Below, piece by piece: positions 34,742 to 44,124 of a stretch of DNA of 64,000 nucleotides. The notes beneath the pieces were generated by a model that was not told the origin of the DNA, did no database searches, and saw nothing but the letters and a program-made list of their open reading frames with translations. Source of the DNA: Rhizobium mesoamericanum STM3625. Its GTDB lineage: Bacteria; Pseudomonadota; Alphaproteobacteria; Rhizobiales; Rhizobiaceae. The DNA lies in the NCBI RefSeq assembly GCF_000312665.1, contig NZ_HF536772.1, forward strand, positions 3,828,886-3,892,885, in the 5' to 3' direction. Position 1 is the stretch's first letter; each line of letters opens with the position of its first letter. The translations under genes were made by a program, and so were the position numbers.

Positions 34742-34767
34742 ATGCCCGGGAGCGCGCTCCCGGGCAT
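34742..34767 (+). terminator. Perfect palindromic hairpin after ftsZ
   Basis: A 26-bp perfect palindrome, ATGCCCGGGAGCG mirrored directly, starts 26 bp after the ftsZ stop. It is followed by GCCGTTTC, not a full T tract, so it may act as a weak terminator or a 3-prime stabiliser. lpxC is another 238 bp away. Confidence 0.5.
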
Positions 34768-35004
34768 TGCCGTTTCAGGGCCTGGAATCTGGCGCTAATT
34801 GCGCTGTTATTTCAAAGGCATGCTTTCGTAACAATGCGAAAGAAACAGTGATTTGGATTGGAGCCCGGGCGAAAGTATGTATGTGGCCAAGAAACCGTCT
34901 TCTTGCGTTTTATGGAGAGGCTTCGACGGAGTGAAATGAACCCTGGCAGATGGTTCGGCATTTTAGCCGCTGTCCGATCACCAGGGATAATAAAGGCAAA
35001 ATTT

Positions 35005-35961
35005 ATGGTCATTGGCATGTTGGGTTTTCAGACAACGGTATCACGTCCGATCACGCTCTCGGGCATCGGCGTCCATTCCGGTGCTGACGTTTCGATTACC
35101 TTCAACCCGGCAGAGGCTGACACTGGCGTCGTCTTCAATCGTATGCATGAGAATGGCGAGGCCTCCGAATATCGTGCCGTGTCTTCGCAGGTTGGCAATA
35201 CCGATCTCTGCACCGTTCTTGGATTCTCGCCGGCACGCTCGGTCGCGACGATCGAGCATGTCATGGCTGCTGTTTATGCACTCGGTCTCGACAATGTCCT
35301 GATCGAAGTTCATGGCGCCGAAATGCCGATCATGGACGGCAGCTCGATGCCGTTTATCGAGGCGATCGAACAGGTTGGCCTGGTATCGCTCGGTGTGAAG
35401 CGTCGCTACATTCGCGTCACCAAGCCGGTTCGCATTGAACATGGCGGCTCGTGGAGCGAGTTTAGGCCCTACGAGGGCACGCGCTTCGAAGTCGAGATCG
35501 ATTTCGACTGCCCGCTGATCGGGCGGCAGAAGTGGGAAGGCGATCTGACGGCTGCGACGTTCAAGTCCGAACTGTCGCGCGCTCGTACCTTCGGCTTCAT
35601 GCGGGACGTCGAGCGTCTTTGGGCCTCCGGCCATGCGCTTGGTTCGTCTCTTGAGAATTCGGTCGTCATCTCGGACGACAATACCGTTATCAATGTCGAA
35701 GGTCTGCGCTATGCCAAGGACGAGTTCGTGCGCCACAAGGCGCTCGATGCCGTTGGCGATCTCGCGCTTGCCGGCGCTCCGTTCATCGGTTGCTATCGTT
35801 CCTACCGCGGTGGCCACAAGATGAATGCCAATGCTCTCAAGGCGTTGCTCAGCGACGCGACCGCCTATGAGGTGGTCGAGACGTCCGCGCCGCGTCAGCG
35901 CGTTGCTCCCCGGGACTTCATCCGGGTCAACGCACCGGAATTTGCTCCCTGGTCGGCATGA
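35005..35961 (+). CDS. lpxC: LpxC, UDP-3-O-acyl-N-acetylglucosamine deacetylase
   Basis: Zinc enzyme for the committed step of lipid A synthesis. 318 residues. Features: GFQTTVSRPITLSGIGVHSG at the start, TIEHVMAAVYALGLDN (zinc His), VHGAEMPIMDGSSMPFI, RARTFGFM and the HKALDAVGD element with zinc His and Asp. ATG 35005 gives the family length; ATG 35017 is possible. It follows ftsZ after 288 bp that hold a palindromic hairpin and no gene; an extended open frame back to 34858 is not supported. A good terminator ends the unit. Confidence 0.95.
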   Translation: MVIGMLGFQTTVSRPITLSGIGVHSGADVSITFNPAEADTGVVFNRMHENGEASEYRAVSSQVGNTDLCTVLGFSPARSVATIEHVMAAVYALGLDNVLIEVHGAEMPIMDGSSMPFIEAIEQVGLVSLGVKRRYIRVTKPVRIEHGGSWSEFRPYEGTRFEVEIDFDCPLIGRQKWEGDLTAATFKSELSRARTFGFMRDVERLWASGHALGSSLENSVVISDDNTVINVEGLRYAKDEFVRHKALDAVGDLALAGAPFIGCYRSYRGGHKMNANALKALLSDATAYEVVETSAPRQRVAPRDFIRVNAPEFAPWSA

Positions 35962-35987
35962 CCTCCATCAAATCCTTTAGGCCAGGG

Positions 35988-36014
35988 CCGCCTCCTTCGG
36001 GAGGCGGTTTCTTT
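35988..36014 (+). terminator. Rho-independent terminator after lpxC
   Basis: CCGCCTCC (35988-35995), loop TTCG, GGAGGCGG (36000-36007), then TTTCTTT. An 8-bp GC stem, a stable UUCG tetraloop and a T tract make a textbook terminator 27 bp after the lpxC stop. Confidence 0.9.
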
Positions 36015-36259
36015 ATGAGGACGCATTGCCGGTGATTCCCCGATAAATGTTATGCAGCAGATGTTTAGCGGCAACAATTGCCGCTTTCCCGGTGCAAAAC
36101 CAGTGAATATGGTCCGCGTCGCCACAAAAATGCGTTAATGCATCATCATTGCGTTGCTCTGGCTGCACATTTGTGGCTAGAAACGCCAGCAAGGCGCGGC
36201 TGCCGTTGAGGGATGGCGGCGTTGGGATTGTTCCGATGGGTTATGCAGGGTCTGAAAGT

Positions 36260-37105
36260 ATGATGAAGACAGCGCGCGCTTTGTTCGCATCGCTCTTGGT
36301 GCTGAGCGCAGGTGCCTTAATTTCCGGATGCCAGTCTGACCCCGATATCGATATCACCAAACTTGGCCTTGAGAACGATCCGCCAGATGTGCTCTACACC
36401 CAGGGCCTCGCCAACATGAAGGCCGGTAACATGGCCGAGGCGGCGCGCAAATTCGACGCGATCGACCGCGAGAACCCCTTCTCGGAATGGGCGCGCAAGG
36501 CGCTCGTTATGAGCACTTTCGTGAAGTATCGCCAAGGCCGTCTCGACGATGCTCTTGCTTCGGGCAACCGCTATATGGCGCAATATCCGAAGTCGAAGGA
36601 TGCTCCCTATGTGCAGTATCTGATCGGTCTGACTTATTCGAAGCAGATCGTGGATGTCACCCAGGATCAACGCGCGTCGGCGAAGACCGTGGAGGCCATG
36701 CAGGCGGTTATCGACAACTATCCCGATTCCGAATACGTCGATGACGCCCAGGCGAAAATCCGCTTCGCGCGTGACCAGCTGGCCGGCAAGGAAATGCAGG
36801 TCGGCCGTTACTATATGGAACGCAAGGAATATCTCGCTGCGATCTCGCGCTTCCGCACGGTCGTCGAGAAGTATCCGAACACCAATCAGATCGAAGAAGC
36901 GCTCGCACGCCTCGTCGAAGCCTACTATGCCATGGGCATCGTCGAAGAGGCGCAAACGGCAGCTGCGGTTCTCGGCCACAACTATCCTGACAGTCAGTGG
37001 TACGCGGATTCCTTCAAGCTCCTGAAGAGTGGTGGCACCGAGCCGCGTGAAAACCCCGGTTCGTGGATTGCTGCCGCAGGCAAGAAACTCCTGCTCGGTA
37101 CCTGA
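36260..37105 (+). CDS. bamD: BamD, outer-membrane assembly lipoprotein
   Basis: 281-residue TPR lipoprotein of the BAM complex that inserts beta-barrel proteins. A signal peptide ends in LISGC (lipidated Cys22). About five TPR-like repeats follow (for example LYTQGLANMKAGNMAEAARKF and YYMERKEYLAAISRF). ATG 36260 with AGGG at 9 bases is preferred; ATG 36263 and longer starts are in frame. The upstream 298 bp hold the lpxC terminator and a small hairpin (36067-36085). recN starts 5 bp after. Confidence 0.93.
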   Translation: MMKTARALFASLLVLSAGALISGCQSDPDIDITKLGLENDPPDVLYTQGLANMKAGNMAEAARKFDAIDRENPFSEWARKALVMSTFVKYRQGRLDDALASGNRYMAQYPKSKDAPYVQYLIGLTYSKQIVDVTQDQRASAKTVEAMQAVIDNYPDSEYVDDAQAKIRFARDQLAGKEMQVGRYYMERKEYLAAISRFRTVVEKYPNTNQIEEALARLVEAYYAMGIVEEAQTAAAVLGHNYPDSQWYADSFKLLKSGGTEPRENPGSWIAAAGKKLLLGT

Positions 37106-37110
37106 GGCCA

Positions 37111-38784
37111 ATGCTGATCCAGCTTTCGATCCGCGATATCGTCCTGATCGAGCGGCTGGATCTCGCCTTTGAGACCGGCCTCTCGGTGCTGACCGGGGAG
37201 ACCGGCGCTGGCAAATCCATCTTGCTCGATAGCCTTTCGCTCGCCCTTGGCGGGCGCGGAGACGGTGGTCTTGTCCGCCACGGCGAGGACAAGGGGCAGG
37301 TAACGGCTGTCTTCGACGTCGGCCCGGATCACGGCGCCCGCAAGCTTTTGCGGGAAAACGGCATCGATGACGATGGCGATCTTATTTTTCGCCGTGTCCA
37401 AAACTCCGACGGCCGCACCAAGGCCTATGTCAACGACCAGCCGCTCAGCGTTCAGCTGATGCGCCAGGCGGGACAAATGCTGGTCGAGATTCACGGCCAG
37501 CATGATGATCGGGCCCTCGTCGACACCCACGCCCATCGGATCCTGCTCGACGCCTTCGCCGGGGTGAACGAAGAGGCCGCGGCCGTTTCCAATCTCTACC
37601 GGATTTGGCGCGATACTGAGCGGACGCTGAAGAAGCAGCGTGAGAAGGTGGAGAATGCTGCTCGCGAGGCGGACTATCTGCGTGCATCCGTCGAGGAGCT
37701 GGAAAAGCTATCGCCGCTCGATGGCGAGGAGGACGAACTCGCCGACAGTCGCCAAAAGATGATGAAGGCCGAACGCATAGCCGGCGATATTGCCGAGGCC
37801 TCCGAATTCCTGAACGGCAATGCTTCTCCTGTGCCGCATATCGCCTCGCTCGTGCGCAGGCTGGAACGCAAGAGCCACGAGGCTCCGGGCTTGCTCGAAG
37901 ATACCGTGGCGCTTCTGGACGCTGCTCTCGACCAACTCTCCAATGCCCAGATGGAAGTTGAGGCGGCGCTCAGGAAAACGGAATATGATCCGAAGGAGCT
38001 GGAGCGTGTCGAAGAGCGTCTGTTTGCCTTGCGCGCAGCCTCGCGCAAATACGCCGTGCCGGTGACCGAGCTGCCGGCGCTGGCCGTGCGCATGATCAGC
38101 GATCTTGCCGAGGTCGACGCAGGTGAGGAAAAGCTTGCCAAGCTCGAATCCGAGGTCGGCGTTGCCAAGGCGAACTACGAGGAAGCGGCGCGTGCGCTTT
38201 CCCTGAAGCGTCATCATGCCGGAGACGCCTTGGCTGCTGCCGTCATGGCAGAACTGCCGGCTTTGAAGCTAGAACGCGCGCGTTTCATGGTGGAGATCAC
38301 CACCAATCCTGAGGATGCGACCTCTGAAGGAATCGACGTGGTGGCGTTCCACGTTCAAACCAATCCCGGCACGCGTCCCGGCTCGATCATGAAGGTGGCA
38401 TCCGGTGGCGAGCTTTCGCGCTTCCTGCTGGCGCTTAAGGTGGCGCTTGCCGATCGCGGTTCTGCGCCGACACTCGTCTTCGACGAAATCGATACCGGTG
38501 TCGGTGGTGCGGTTGCGGATGCGATCGGCCAGCGACTGAAGCGCCTTTCCGAGCGCGTGCAGGTCCTGTCCGTGACACACGCGCCACAGGTTGCAGCGCG
38601 TGCGGCGACGCACCTTCTGATCTCTAAGGGGCCCGCCGCCGAAGGGTCCGAGAAGATCGCGACCCGCGTCGCGACGATGGCGCCTGGCGACCGTACCGAA
38701 GAAATTGCCCGTATGCTGGCGGGCGCCTCGGTGACGGAAGAGGCGAGGGCTGCTGCTGCCCGGTTGCTGGCCGGGAACGGCTGA
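37111..38784 (+). CDS. recN: RecN, DNA double-strand-break repair ATPase
   Basis: SMC-like protein of 557 residues. Walker A is GETGAGKSILLDSLSLALG (30-48), a central coiled coil spans about 165-370, and the C-terminal half has GGELSRFLLALKVAL (signature) and TLVFDEIDTGVGG (Walker B). Cytoplasmic, loaded at breaks by RecA. The bamD-recN order, 5 bp apart, is common in alphaproteobacteria. No LexA box was identified by eye upstream, so SOS control is not shown. Confidence 0.95.
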   Translation: MLIQLSIRDIVLIERLDLAFETGLSVLTGETGAGKSILLDSLSLALGGRGDGGLVRHGEDKGQVTAVFDVGPDHGARKLLRENGIDDDGDLIFRRVQNSDGRTKAYVNDQPLSVQLMRQAGQMLVEIHGQHDDRALVDTHAHRILLDAFAGVNEEAAAVSNLYRIWRDTERTLKKQREKVENAAREADYLRASVEELEKLSPLDGEEDELADSRQKMMKAERIAGDIAEASEFLNGNASPVPHIASLVRRLERKSHEAPGLLEDTVALLDAALDQLSNAQMEVEAALRKTEYDPKELERVEERLFALRAASRKYAVPVTELPALAVRMISDLAEVDAGEEKLAKLESEVGVAKANYEEAARALSLKRHHAGDALAAAVMAELPALKLERARFMVEITTNPEDATSEGIDVVAFHVQTNPGTRPGSIMKVASGGELSRFLLALKVALADRGSAPTLVFDEIDTGVGGAVADAIGQRLKRLSERVQVLSVTHAPQVAARAATHLLISKGPAAEGSEKIATRVATMAPGDRTEEIARMLAGASVTEEARAAAARLLAGNG

Positions 38785-38893
38785 TTTCTTAATCGCCGAA
38801 TTGGGGAGAGGCGCCTGACATGACGTCTCACTCTCTTTCAATCCATCCATTTTGCTCTAAAACCGACTCCAGATTCCGTGGAGCGAAAGCCGA

Positions 38894-41065
38894 ATGTCGA
38901 CCGAAACCATAGCCGTTGATGCCCTCACGATCGAAGATGCCGCTGCCGAACTTGAGCGGCTCGCCAGGGAGATCGCCCGCAACGACGAGCTTTATCACGG
39001 CGAGGATCGCCCGGCGATTTCGGACGCCGAATACGACGGGCTGAAACGGCGTAACGATGCGATCGAGGCGCGCTTTCCGGAGCTCATCCGCGAGGACAGT
39101 CCGTCGCGGCGCGTCGGTGCCGCGCCTTCGGTGACCTTCGCGCCCGTTATCCATGCGCGGCCGATGCTGTCGCTCGACAATACGTTCTCGCAGGAGGACG
39201 TGCAGGACTTCGTGGCGAGCGTCTACCGCTTTCTTGGCCGCATGCCGGACCAGTCGATCGCATTTACGGCGGAGCCGAAGATCGACGGCCTTTCCATGTC
39301 GATCCGCTACGAGAATGGCAGGATGGTGAGCGCTGCAACCCGCGGCGACGGCACGACCGGCGAAAACGTGACGGCCAACATTCGCACGATCAAGGAAATT
39401 CCCCAGACATTGCCCGCGGGTGTGCCTTCCGTCGTTGAGGTGCGCGGCGAAGTCTATATGGCCAAGAGCGACTTTCTGGCGCTCAACGCGCAGATGGAAG
39501 CCGAGGGCAAACAGGTCTACGTCAATCCGCGCAATACGGCAGCCGGATCACTGCGGCAGCTTGACGCCAAGGTGACGGCGAGCCGCAAGCTGAAGTTTTT
39601 CGCCTACGCCTGGGGCGAAATGTCGGAACCAAACTCCTTGCCGAAGACGCAATTCGACATGGTGCAAACGTTCAAGCAATGGGGTTTTCCGGTCAACCCG
39701 CTCATGAAGCGGCTGAATTCGGTTGCTGATATCCTGGCGCATTACGATGAGATTGGTTTGAAGCGGCCCGACCTCGACTACGACATCGACGGTGTCGTCT
39801 ACAAGGTAGACAGCCTTGAGCTGCAGGCCCGTCTTGGCTTCCGTTCGCGCAGCCCGCGTTGGGCGACCGCGCATAAGTTCCCGGCCGAACAGGCCTTCAC
39901 GACGGTCGAGAATATCGACATCCAGGTTGGCCGCACTGGCGCGCTGACGCCGGTCGCGCGCCTGACGCCGATCACTGTCGGCGGCGTGGTCGTTACCAAT
40001 GCGACACTGCATAACGAGGACTACATCAAGGGCATCGGCAATTCCGGCGAACGCATTCGCGAAGAGGAGCACGATATCCGTATCGGCGATACGGTGATCG
40101 TTCAGCGGGCAGGGGATGTTATTCCCCAGGTACTCGACGTGGTGATGGAGAAGCGTCCGGCAGATGCCAGACCTTACGCCTTCCCGAAGACCTGCCCGGT
40201 CTGCGGCAGCCATGCCGTGCGCGAGAAGAACGAGAAGACTGGCAAGCTGGATTCCGTCACCCGGTGCACTGGCGGCTTCATTTGCAGGGCGCAGGCGACC
40301 GAGCATCTCAAGCACTTTGTCTCCCGTAATGCCTTCGACATCGAGGGGCTTGGATCGAAACAAATCGATTTCTTCTTCGAGAGCGAGGACCCGACGCTGC
40401 AGATCCGCACTGCGCCCGACATCTTCACACTGGAGAAGCGGCAGGCGGGTTCGTTGACCAAGCTTGAAAATATCGACGGCTTCGGCAAGGTCAGCGTCGG
40501 CAAGCTCTACGCCGCCATCAAGGAGCGCCGCACGATCGCACTCCACCGCTTCATCTATGCGCTCGGCATTCGTCATGTCGGCGAAACAACCGCGAAACTG
40601 CTTGCGCGCTCCTATGGCACCTATGACGCCTTCGAGGCGGCGATGAAGGAGGCTGCACCCCTTTCCGGCGATGCCTGGAACGACTTGAACGCTATCGAAG
40701 GCATCGGCGAGATTGTCGCGCGCGCCATCGTCGAATTCTACAAGGAGCCACGCAATCTCGCGGTCATCGGGGCGCTGCTCGAAGAACTCGACAACAAGAG
40801 CCCCTTACCGGCCGAGCAGCCGGCGACATCCGACAGCCCTGTTGCCGGCAAGACCGTCGTTTTCACCGGCTCGCTGGAAAAATTCTCGCGTGAGGAGGCC
40901 AAGGCGCGGGCCGAAAGCCTCGGCGCCAAGGTCGCAGGGTCGGTGTCGAAGAAGACGGATATCGTCGTTGCCGGACCTGGCGCCGGCTCGAAGCTCGACA
41001 AGGCGCGCGAACTCGGCGTCCAGACGATGGACGAGGACGAGTGGCTGGCGCTGATTGGCGAGTGA
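38894..41065 (+). CDS. ligA: LigA, NAD-dependent DNA ligase
   Basis: Seals nicks in replication and repair using NAD. 723 residues. Ia domain (1-70), adenylation domain with catalytic Lys in AEPKIDGLSMSIRY (K129) and TRGDGTTGENVT, OB fold with VGRTGALTPVARL, zinc finger CPVCGS and the following two cysteines (about 435-465), HhH repeats, and a BRCT domain (about 643-723, GKTVVFTGSLEKFSREEAK). Complete. 109 bp after recN; it converges with the acetyltransferase gene. Confidence 0.96.
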   Translation: MSTETIAVDALTIEDAAAELERLAREIARNDELYHGEDRPAISDAEYDGLKRRNDAIEARFPELIREDSPSRRVGAAPSVTFAPVIHARPMLSLDNTFSQEDVQDFVASVYRFLGRMPDQSIAFTAEPKIDGLSMSIRYENGRMVSAATRGDGTTGENVTANIRTIKEIPQTLPAGVPSVVEVRGEVYMAKSDFLALNAQMEAEGKQVYVNPRNTAAGSLRQLDAKVTASRKLKFFAYAWGEMSEPNSLPKTQFDMVQTFKQWGFPVNPLMKRLNSVADILAHYDEIGLKRPDLDYDIDGVVYKVDSLELQARLGFRSRSPRWATAHKFPAEQAFTTVENIDIQVGRTGALTPVARLTPITVGGVVVTNATLHNEDYIKGIGNSGERIREEEHDIRIGDTVIVQRAGDVIPQVLDVVMEKRPADARPYAFPKTCPVCGSHAVREKNEKTGKLDSVTRCTGGFICRAQATEHLKHFVSRNAFDIEGLGSKQIDFFFESEDPTLQIRTAPDIFTLEKRQAGSLTKLENIDGFGKVSVGKLYAAIKERRTIALHRFIYALGIRHVGETTAKLLARSYGTYDAFEAAMKEAAPLSGDAWNDLNAIEGIGEIVARAIVEFYKEPRNLAVIGALLEELDNKSPLPAEQPATSDSPVAGKTVVFTGSLEKFSREEAKARAESLGAKVAGSVSKKTDIVVAGPGAGSKLDKARELGVQTMDEDEWLALIGE

Positions 41066-41098
41066 GGCGCAGGCTTTGAACGCCTCATCGACGTTTCC

Positions 41099-41620
41099 CT
41101 ACCGCTTGATGCGCGCCATCGCATAGGCGTCGACGCAGCTGCCGGCCCGGAAGGCGTATGCACGAAGGATTCCCTCCTCTTCGAAACCGAACTTTCGGTA
41201 AAGGGCGAGGGCGGCCTCGTTGTCGGTGTAAACGGTCAATTCCAGACGCATGATGTTCAGCCAGTTGTCCGCGGCGTCGATGATGGCTGCGAGCAGCGCG
41301 CTACCGATGCCGCGGCCGGTAAAGTCGTCATGCACGCCCATACCGATGCTGGCGACATGATTGCGACGGCCCCGATAGCGGGTCATGCCGATGTCGCCCA
41401 CGATTTGCTCGTCAATGGTTGCGACGAGACGCATCGCGTCCGGATTGCCGTTTTCGATATGGCGGCGGGTCTCTTCAATACTCTGGTAGGGTGGACGCAA
41501 GGTACCGGCGCGAAAGCCCGGCAGATTGACCAGCGTTGCCAACGCCTCGGTGTCGGACGAGCGGACGGCTCGGATCAACAGTCCGACAGGTACCTTACTG
41601 CGGCTTGGATTTTCCTGCAT
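41099..41620 (-). CDS. GNAT-family acetyltransferase
   Basis: 173 residues. The acetyl-CoA loop VHDDFTGRGIGSALLAAIID (R/QxxGxG/A) is clear, with LELTVYTDNEAALALYRKFGFEEEG as motif B. The closest remembered group is the PhnO/YhhY-like small-molecule or amino-acid acetyltransferases; the substrate is not predictable. AGAAGGAGAGTCGC precedes ATG 41620. That ribosome-binding site lies inside a 7-bp hairpin (41625-41647), and a second hairpin (41658-41681) lies upstream. Confidence 0.85.
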   Translation of the reverse strand: MQENPSRSKVPVGLLIRAVRSSDTEALATLVNLPGFRAGTLRPPYQSIEETRRHIENGNPDAMRLVATIDEQIVGDIGMTRYRGRRNHVASIGMGVHDDFTGRGIGSALLAAIIDAADNWLNIMRLELTVYTDNEAALALYRKFGFEEEGILRAYAFRAGSCVDAYAMARIKR

Positions 41621-41624
41621 GCGA

Positions 41625-41681
41625 CTCTCCTTCTAAAGTGAGGAGAGCCGGTTTCCGAACCCTGCTCGCCTCGGCAGGGTT
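41625..41681 (-). promoter_or_regulatory. Two hairpins in the acetyltransferase leader, one hiding the ribosome-binding site
   Basis: On the minus strand, CTCTCCT (41641-41647) pairs with AGGAGAG (41625-41631), which contains the Shine-Dalgarno of the acetyltransferase. AACCCTGC (41674-41681) pairs with GCAGGGTT (41658-41665) just upstream. Possible translational control; no ligand or protein is known. Confidence 0.35.
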
Positions 41682-41833
41682 TAACGGATGATGGATTGTT
41701 CTAACGCACCATCGCTCCCGCCACGCCCGCAAGGGTGGTCGTCAGCGTAAGCGTCATGGTCATCAACCTGTTCATGCGCGCCATGTTTGGCAATCCGCTT
41801 GCGGATGTCAACAGCCGGATTTGCGCGCAGAGG

Positions 41834-42469
41834 ATGGGAAAGCTATGCCAGATCAATGCAACCGAATCGGAAATCTCGTTGAAAACCATCGCCATCGATT
41901 TCGAGACAGCGAACGAACAGCGCGGCAGCGCCTGCTCGGTCGGCCTGGCGTGGATCGAGGATGGCAAGGTTGCCCGCGTTGAAGAGCGGCTGATCCGGCC
42001 GAAGGAGATGCGCTTCTCTGGCATGAACATCGCCATTCACGGCATTCGGCCCGAGCATGTCGAGGACGCGCCTGAGTTCCCGGAGGTGATGGACGAATTC
42101 CACGACGATTTTAAGGGCGCGACAATGATCGCGCACAATGCGGCTTTCGATTTCAGCGTCTGGCGCTCAAGCCTCGATTGCTATCGGCAATCCTATCCGG
42201 AACTGACTTATCTCTGCAGCCTGAAGATGGCCCAGCGGATCTGGCCGCATTTTTTGTCGCACAAGCTCAACTTGATCGCCGAGCATCTCGGTCTGCGCTT
42301 TGCCCATCACAATGCCGCCGAGGACGCTGCCGTCTGCGCGCATGCGGCGATCGCAATGGCAAAGACAGTCGGAGCGGCAGCGGTAAACGCCATTCCGGCG
42401 CTGATCGGCATGAAGCCGGGCAGGTTGACACCGAGCGGATACGAAGCCTGCACCTGCAGGAAGGCATGA
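41834..42469 (+). CDS. DEDDh 3'-5' exonuclease (DnaQ-like)
   Basis: About 211 residues with the RNase T/DnaQ exonuclease motifs: ExoI AIDFETAN (D22, E24), ExoII HNAAFDFSVWR and ExoIII HHNAAEDAAVCA. It lacks polymerase-binding signals, so it is a stand-alone proofreading-type or RNA exonuclease. The start is unsure: ATG 41834 has poor spacing, and TTG 41879 with GGAAA gives a tight N-terminus MKTIAIDFE. It ends in EACTCRKA. No operon partner. Confidence 0.82.
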   Translation: MGKLCQINATESEISLKTIAIDFETANEQRGSACSVGLAWIEDGKVARVEERLIRPKEMRFSGMNIAIHGIRPEHVEDAPEFPEVMDEFHDDFKGATMIAHNAAFDFSVWRSSLDCYRQSYPELTYLCSLKMAQRIWPHFLSHKLNLIAEHLGLRFAHHNAAEDAAVCAHAAIAMAKTVGAAAVNAIPALIGMKPGRLTPSGYEACTCRKA

Positions 42470-42533
42470 GGTCTTCCTTGTAAAGGCATCCGTCGCACTT
42501 ACCTTAGATGCGGATGAAAATCAGGGAACCATC

Positions 42534-43028
42534 ATGTCCAGGAAAAGCTGCTCAGCACTCGCCGCCGCCTCGCTCATCGGCCTCTGCGCCGGCACGGCGT
42601 CGGCCGACCAAGTCGGCAAGGTGGGGGTCGACTGGATCGGCAACGACATCATCATCGATGCGGTGGCTGACCCGCAGGTGAAGGGCGTGACCTGCCACGT
42701 CACCTATTTCGACCGAAGCGTCATCGACCGTGTCAAGAACGGCAACTGGTTCGAGGACCCCTCGAACAACTCCATCTCGTGCCGCCAGACGGGACCGATC
42801 GAGATCGGTGACATAAATCTGTCGAAGGGCGGCGACGAGGTATTCAAGACAGGCATGTCGCTGGTCTGGAAGAAGCTGGTCGTCAACCGCATCTACGACA
42901 AACAGAACGACACGTTAATCTATCTTGCGCACTCGCGCGAACTGACGGACGGCTCGGCCAAGATGGCGGTCTCGACGATCCCCCTATATGGACAGAATGT
43001 CACGTGGAAGAACGGCAAGCCGCAATAG
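42534..43028 (+). CDS. CreA-like secreted protein
   Basis: 164 residues with a signal peptide (about 1-24, GTASA). The mature part shows the CreA family pattern: DWIGNDIIIDAVADPQVKGVTCHVTYF, SISCRQTGPI and WKKLVVNRIYDKQNDTLIYLAHS. Two cysteines likely pair in the periplasm. CreA function is unknown in any organism as far as I know. No creBCD genes are near. Confidence 0.88.
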   Translation: MSRKSCSALAAASLIGLCAGTASADQVGKVGVDWIGNDIIIDAVADPQVKGVTCHVTYFDRSVIDRVKNGNWFEDPSNNSISCRQTGPIEIGDINLSKGGDEVFKTGMSLVWKKLVVNRIYDKQNDTLIYLAHSRELTDGSAKMAVSTIPLYGQNVTWKNGKPQ

Positions 43029-43141
43029 CGTTCACGTACGGCAAATCGGTTCGATGACAAACCCGGTGCCAACTGGCGATGGAAATCGGCGGCCGGCGTG
43101 GATATGGTTCTGACGCAGGGGATAATCGAAGAGGACGCACG

Positions 43142-44011
43142 ATGCCAAGCCTGACGCGGATCGCCAACCCATATCTGACCGTCGACGTCTCGTCGCTCGG
43201 CGCCGAGATGCAGGTGCTCGAGACCAGCGACGGCAGGTCGTGGCTATGGAACGGCGATGCGGCTTTCTGGGGCGGGCGTTCGCCTATCCTATTTCCGATC
43301 GTAGGCAAGGCGCCCGATGACGTGCTGACAATCGAGGGCCAGAGCTTTCCGATGGGGCAGCACGGCTTCGCACGTCGATCGGAATTTGTCCTTGCGTTGG
43401 CGAGTGCAACGACGTGCCGGTATGAGCTTGCCTCATCGCCCGCGACAATGGCGGTCTTCCCGTTCGACTTCCTGTTGGCGGTGGAGCATACCCTTCAGGG
43501 GCGGGCACTGACCGTCGCCGCCGAGGTGACCAATCGCGACCAGCGTGCGATGCCCTTTGGGCTCGGCTTTCATCCCGCCTTCCTCTGGCCATTGCCGGGC
43601 GCGGCCGGGCAGGATCACGTCATAACGCTCGACAATCGGGGCGAACCCGGTTTGGTGCGATTGGACAGTGGGCTGATTTCGCCCACCAAGCTGGCATCAC
43701 CGTTCAAGGCAGGACGGCTTGCGCTTAACCACGGCCTGTTTGAGCAGGATGCCATGATCTTTCCGGAGGACGCTGGCAAGGGGCTGCGCTACGGCGTCGA
43801 GGGCGGCCCAACGATGCATTTCAGTTTTGAGAACCTGCCCAATCTGGCGCTCTGGCAAAAACCGGGTGCGCCGTTCATCTGCATCGAACCCTGGCATGGG
43901 ACGGCCGCTGAAAAGAACGGTCCGAGGGAGCTTGCAGAGCGACCATACAGTCTGACATTGCCTCCAGGCGAGATGGGCCGCTTCGCATTCACGGTCGAGA
44001 TCTTCGCGTAG
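43142..44011 (+). CDS. Aldose 1-epimerase (mutarotase)-like protein
   Basis: 289 residues, galactose-mutarotase fold of the LacX / D-hexose-6-phosphate epimerase-like branch: SSLGAEMQVLETSDG, WGGRSPILFPIVGKAPDD, MGQHGFAR with a conserved His, GFHPAFLWPL with the second His, and IEPWHGTA with Trp-His. The branch is often annotated as aldose epimerase without a proven substrate. ATG 43142 with GAGG upstream was chosen over an upstream open frame. Confidence 0.85.
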   Translation: MPSLTRIANPYLTVDVSSLGAEMQVLETSDGRSWLWNGDAAFWGGRSPILFPIVGKAPDDVLTIEGQSFPMGQHGFARRSEFVLALASATTCRYELASSPATMAVFPFDFLLAVEHTLQGRALTVAAEVTNRDQRAMPFGLGFHPAFLWPLPGAAGQDHVITLDNRGEPGLVRLDSGLISPTKLASPFKAGRLALNHGLFEQDAMIFPEDAGKGLRYGVEGGPTMHFSFENLPNLALWQKPGAPFICIEPWHGTAAEKNGPRELAERPYSLTLPPGEMGRFAFTVEIFA

Positions 44012-44124
44012 CTCGATCGCCGCATCAGCCTGCGACCTCGACCATGCCGCTCGATGGCCACCACGCGGCATGAACGGCAAGCCGAATGGCAGCGCGGCTC
44101 TTCGAGCTAGGCGCGGCTCTCAAG

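Noticed and set aside
32935..34767. 610-codon minus-strand frame antisense to ftsZ
   Set aside because: Shadow of the ftsZ codon bias and repetitive linker; low-complexity Arg/His-rich translation with no start signal.
34742..34767. Palindrome after ftsZ as a strong terminator
   Set aside because: Kept only as a weak terminator-like hairpin because the T tract is missing.
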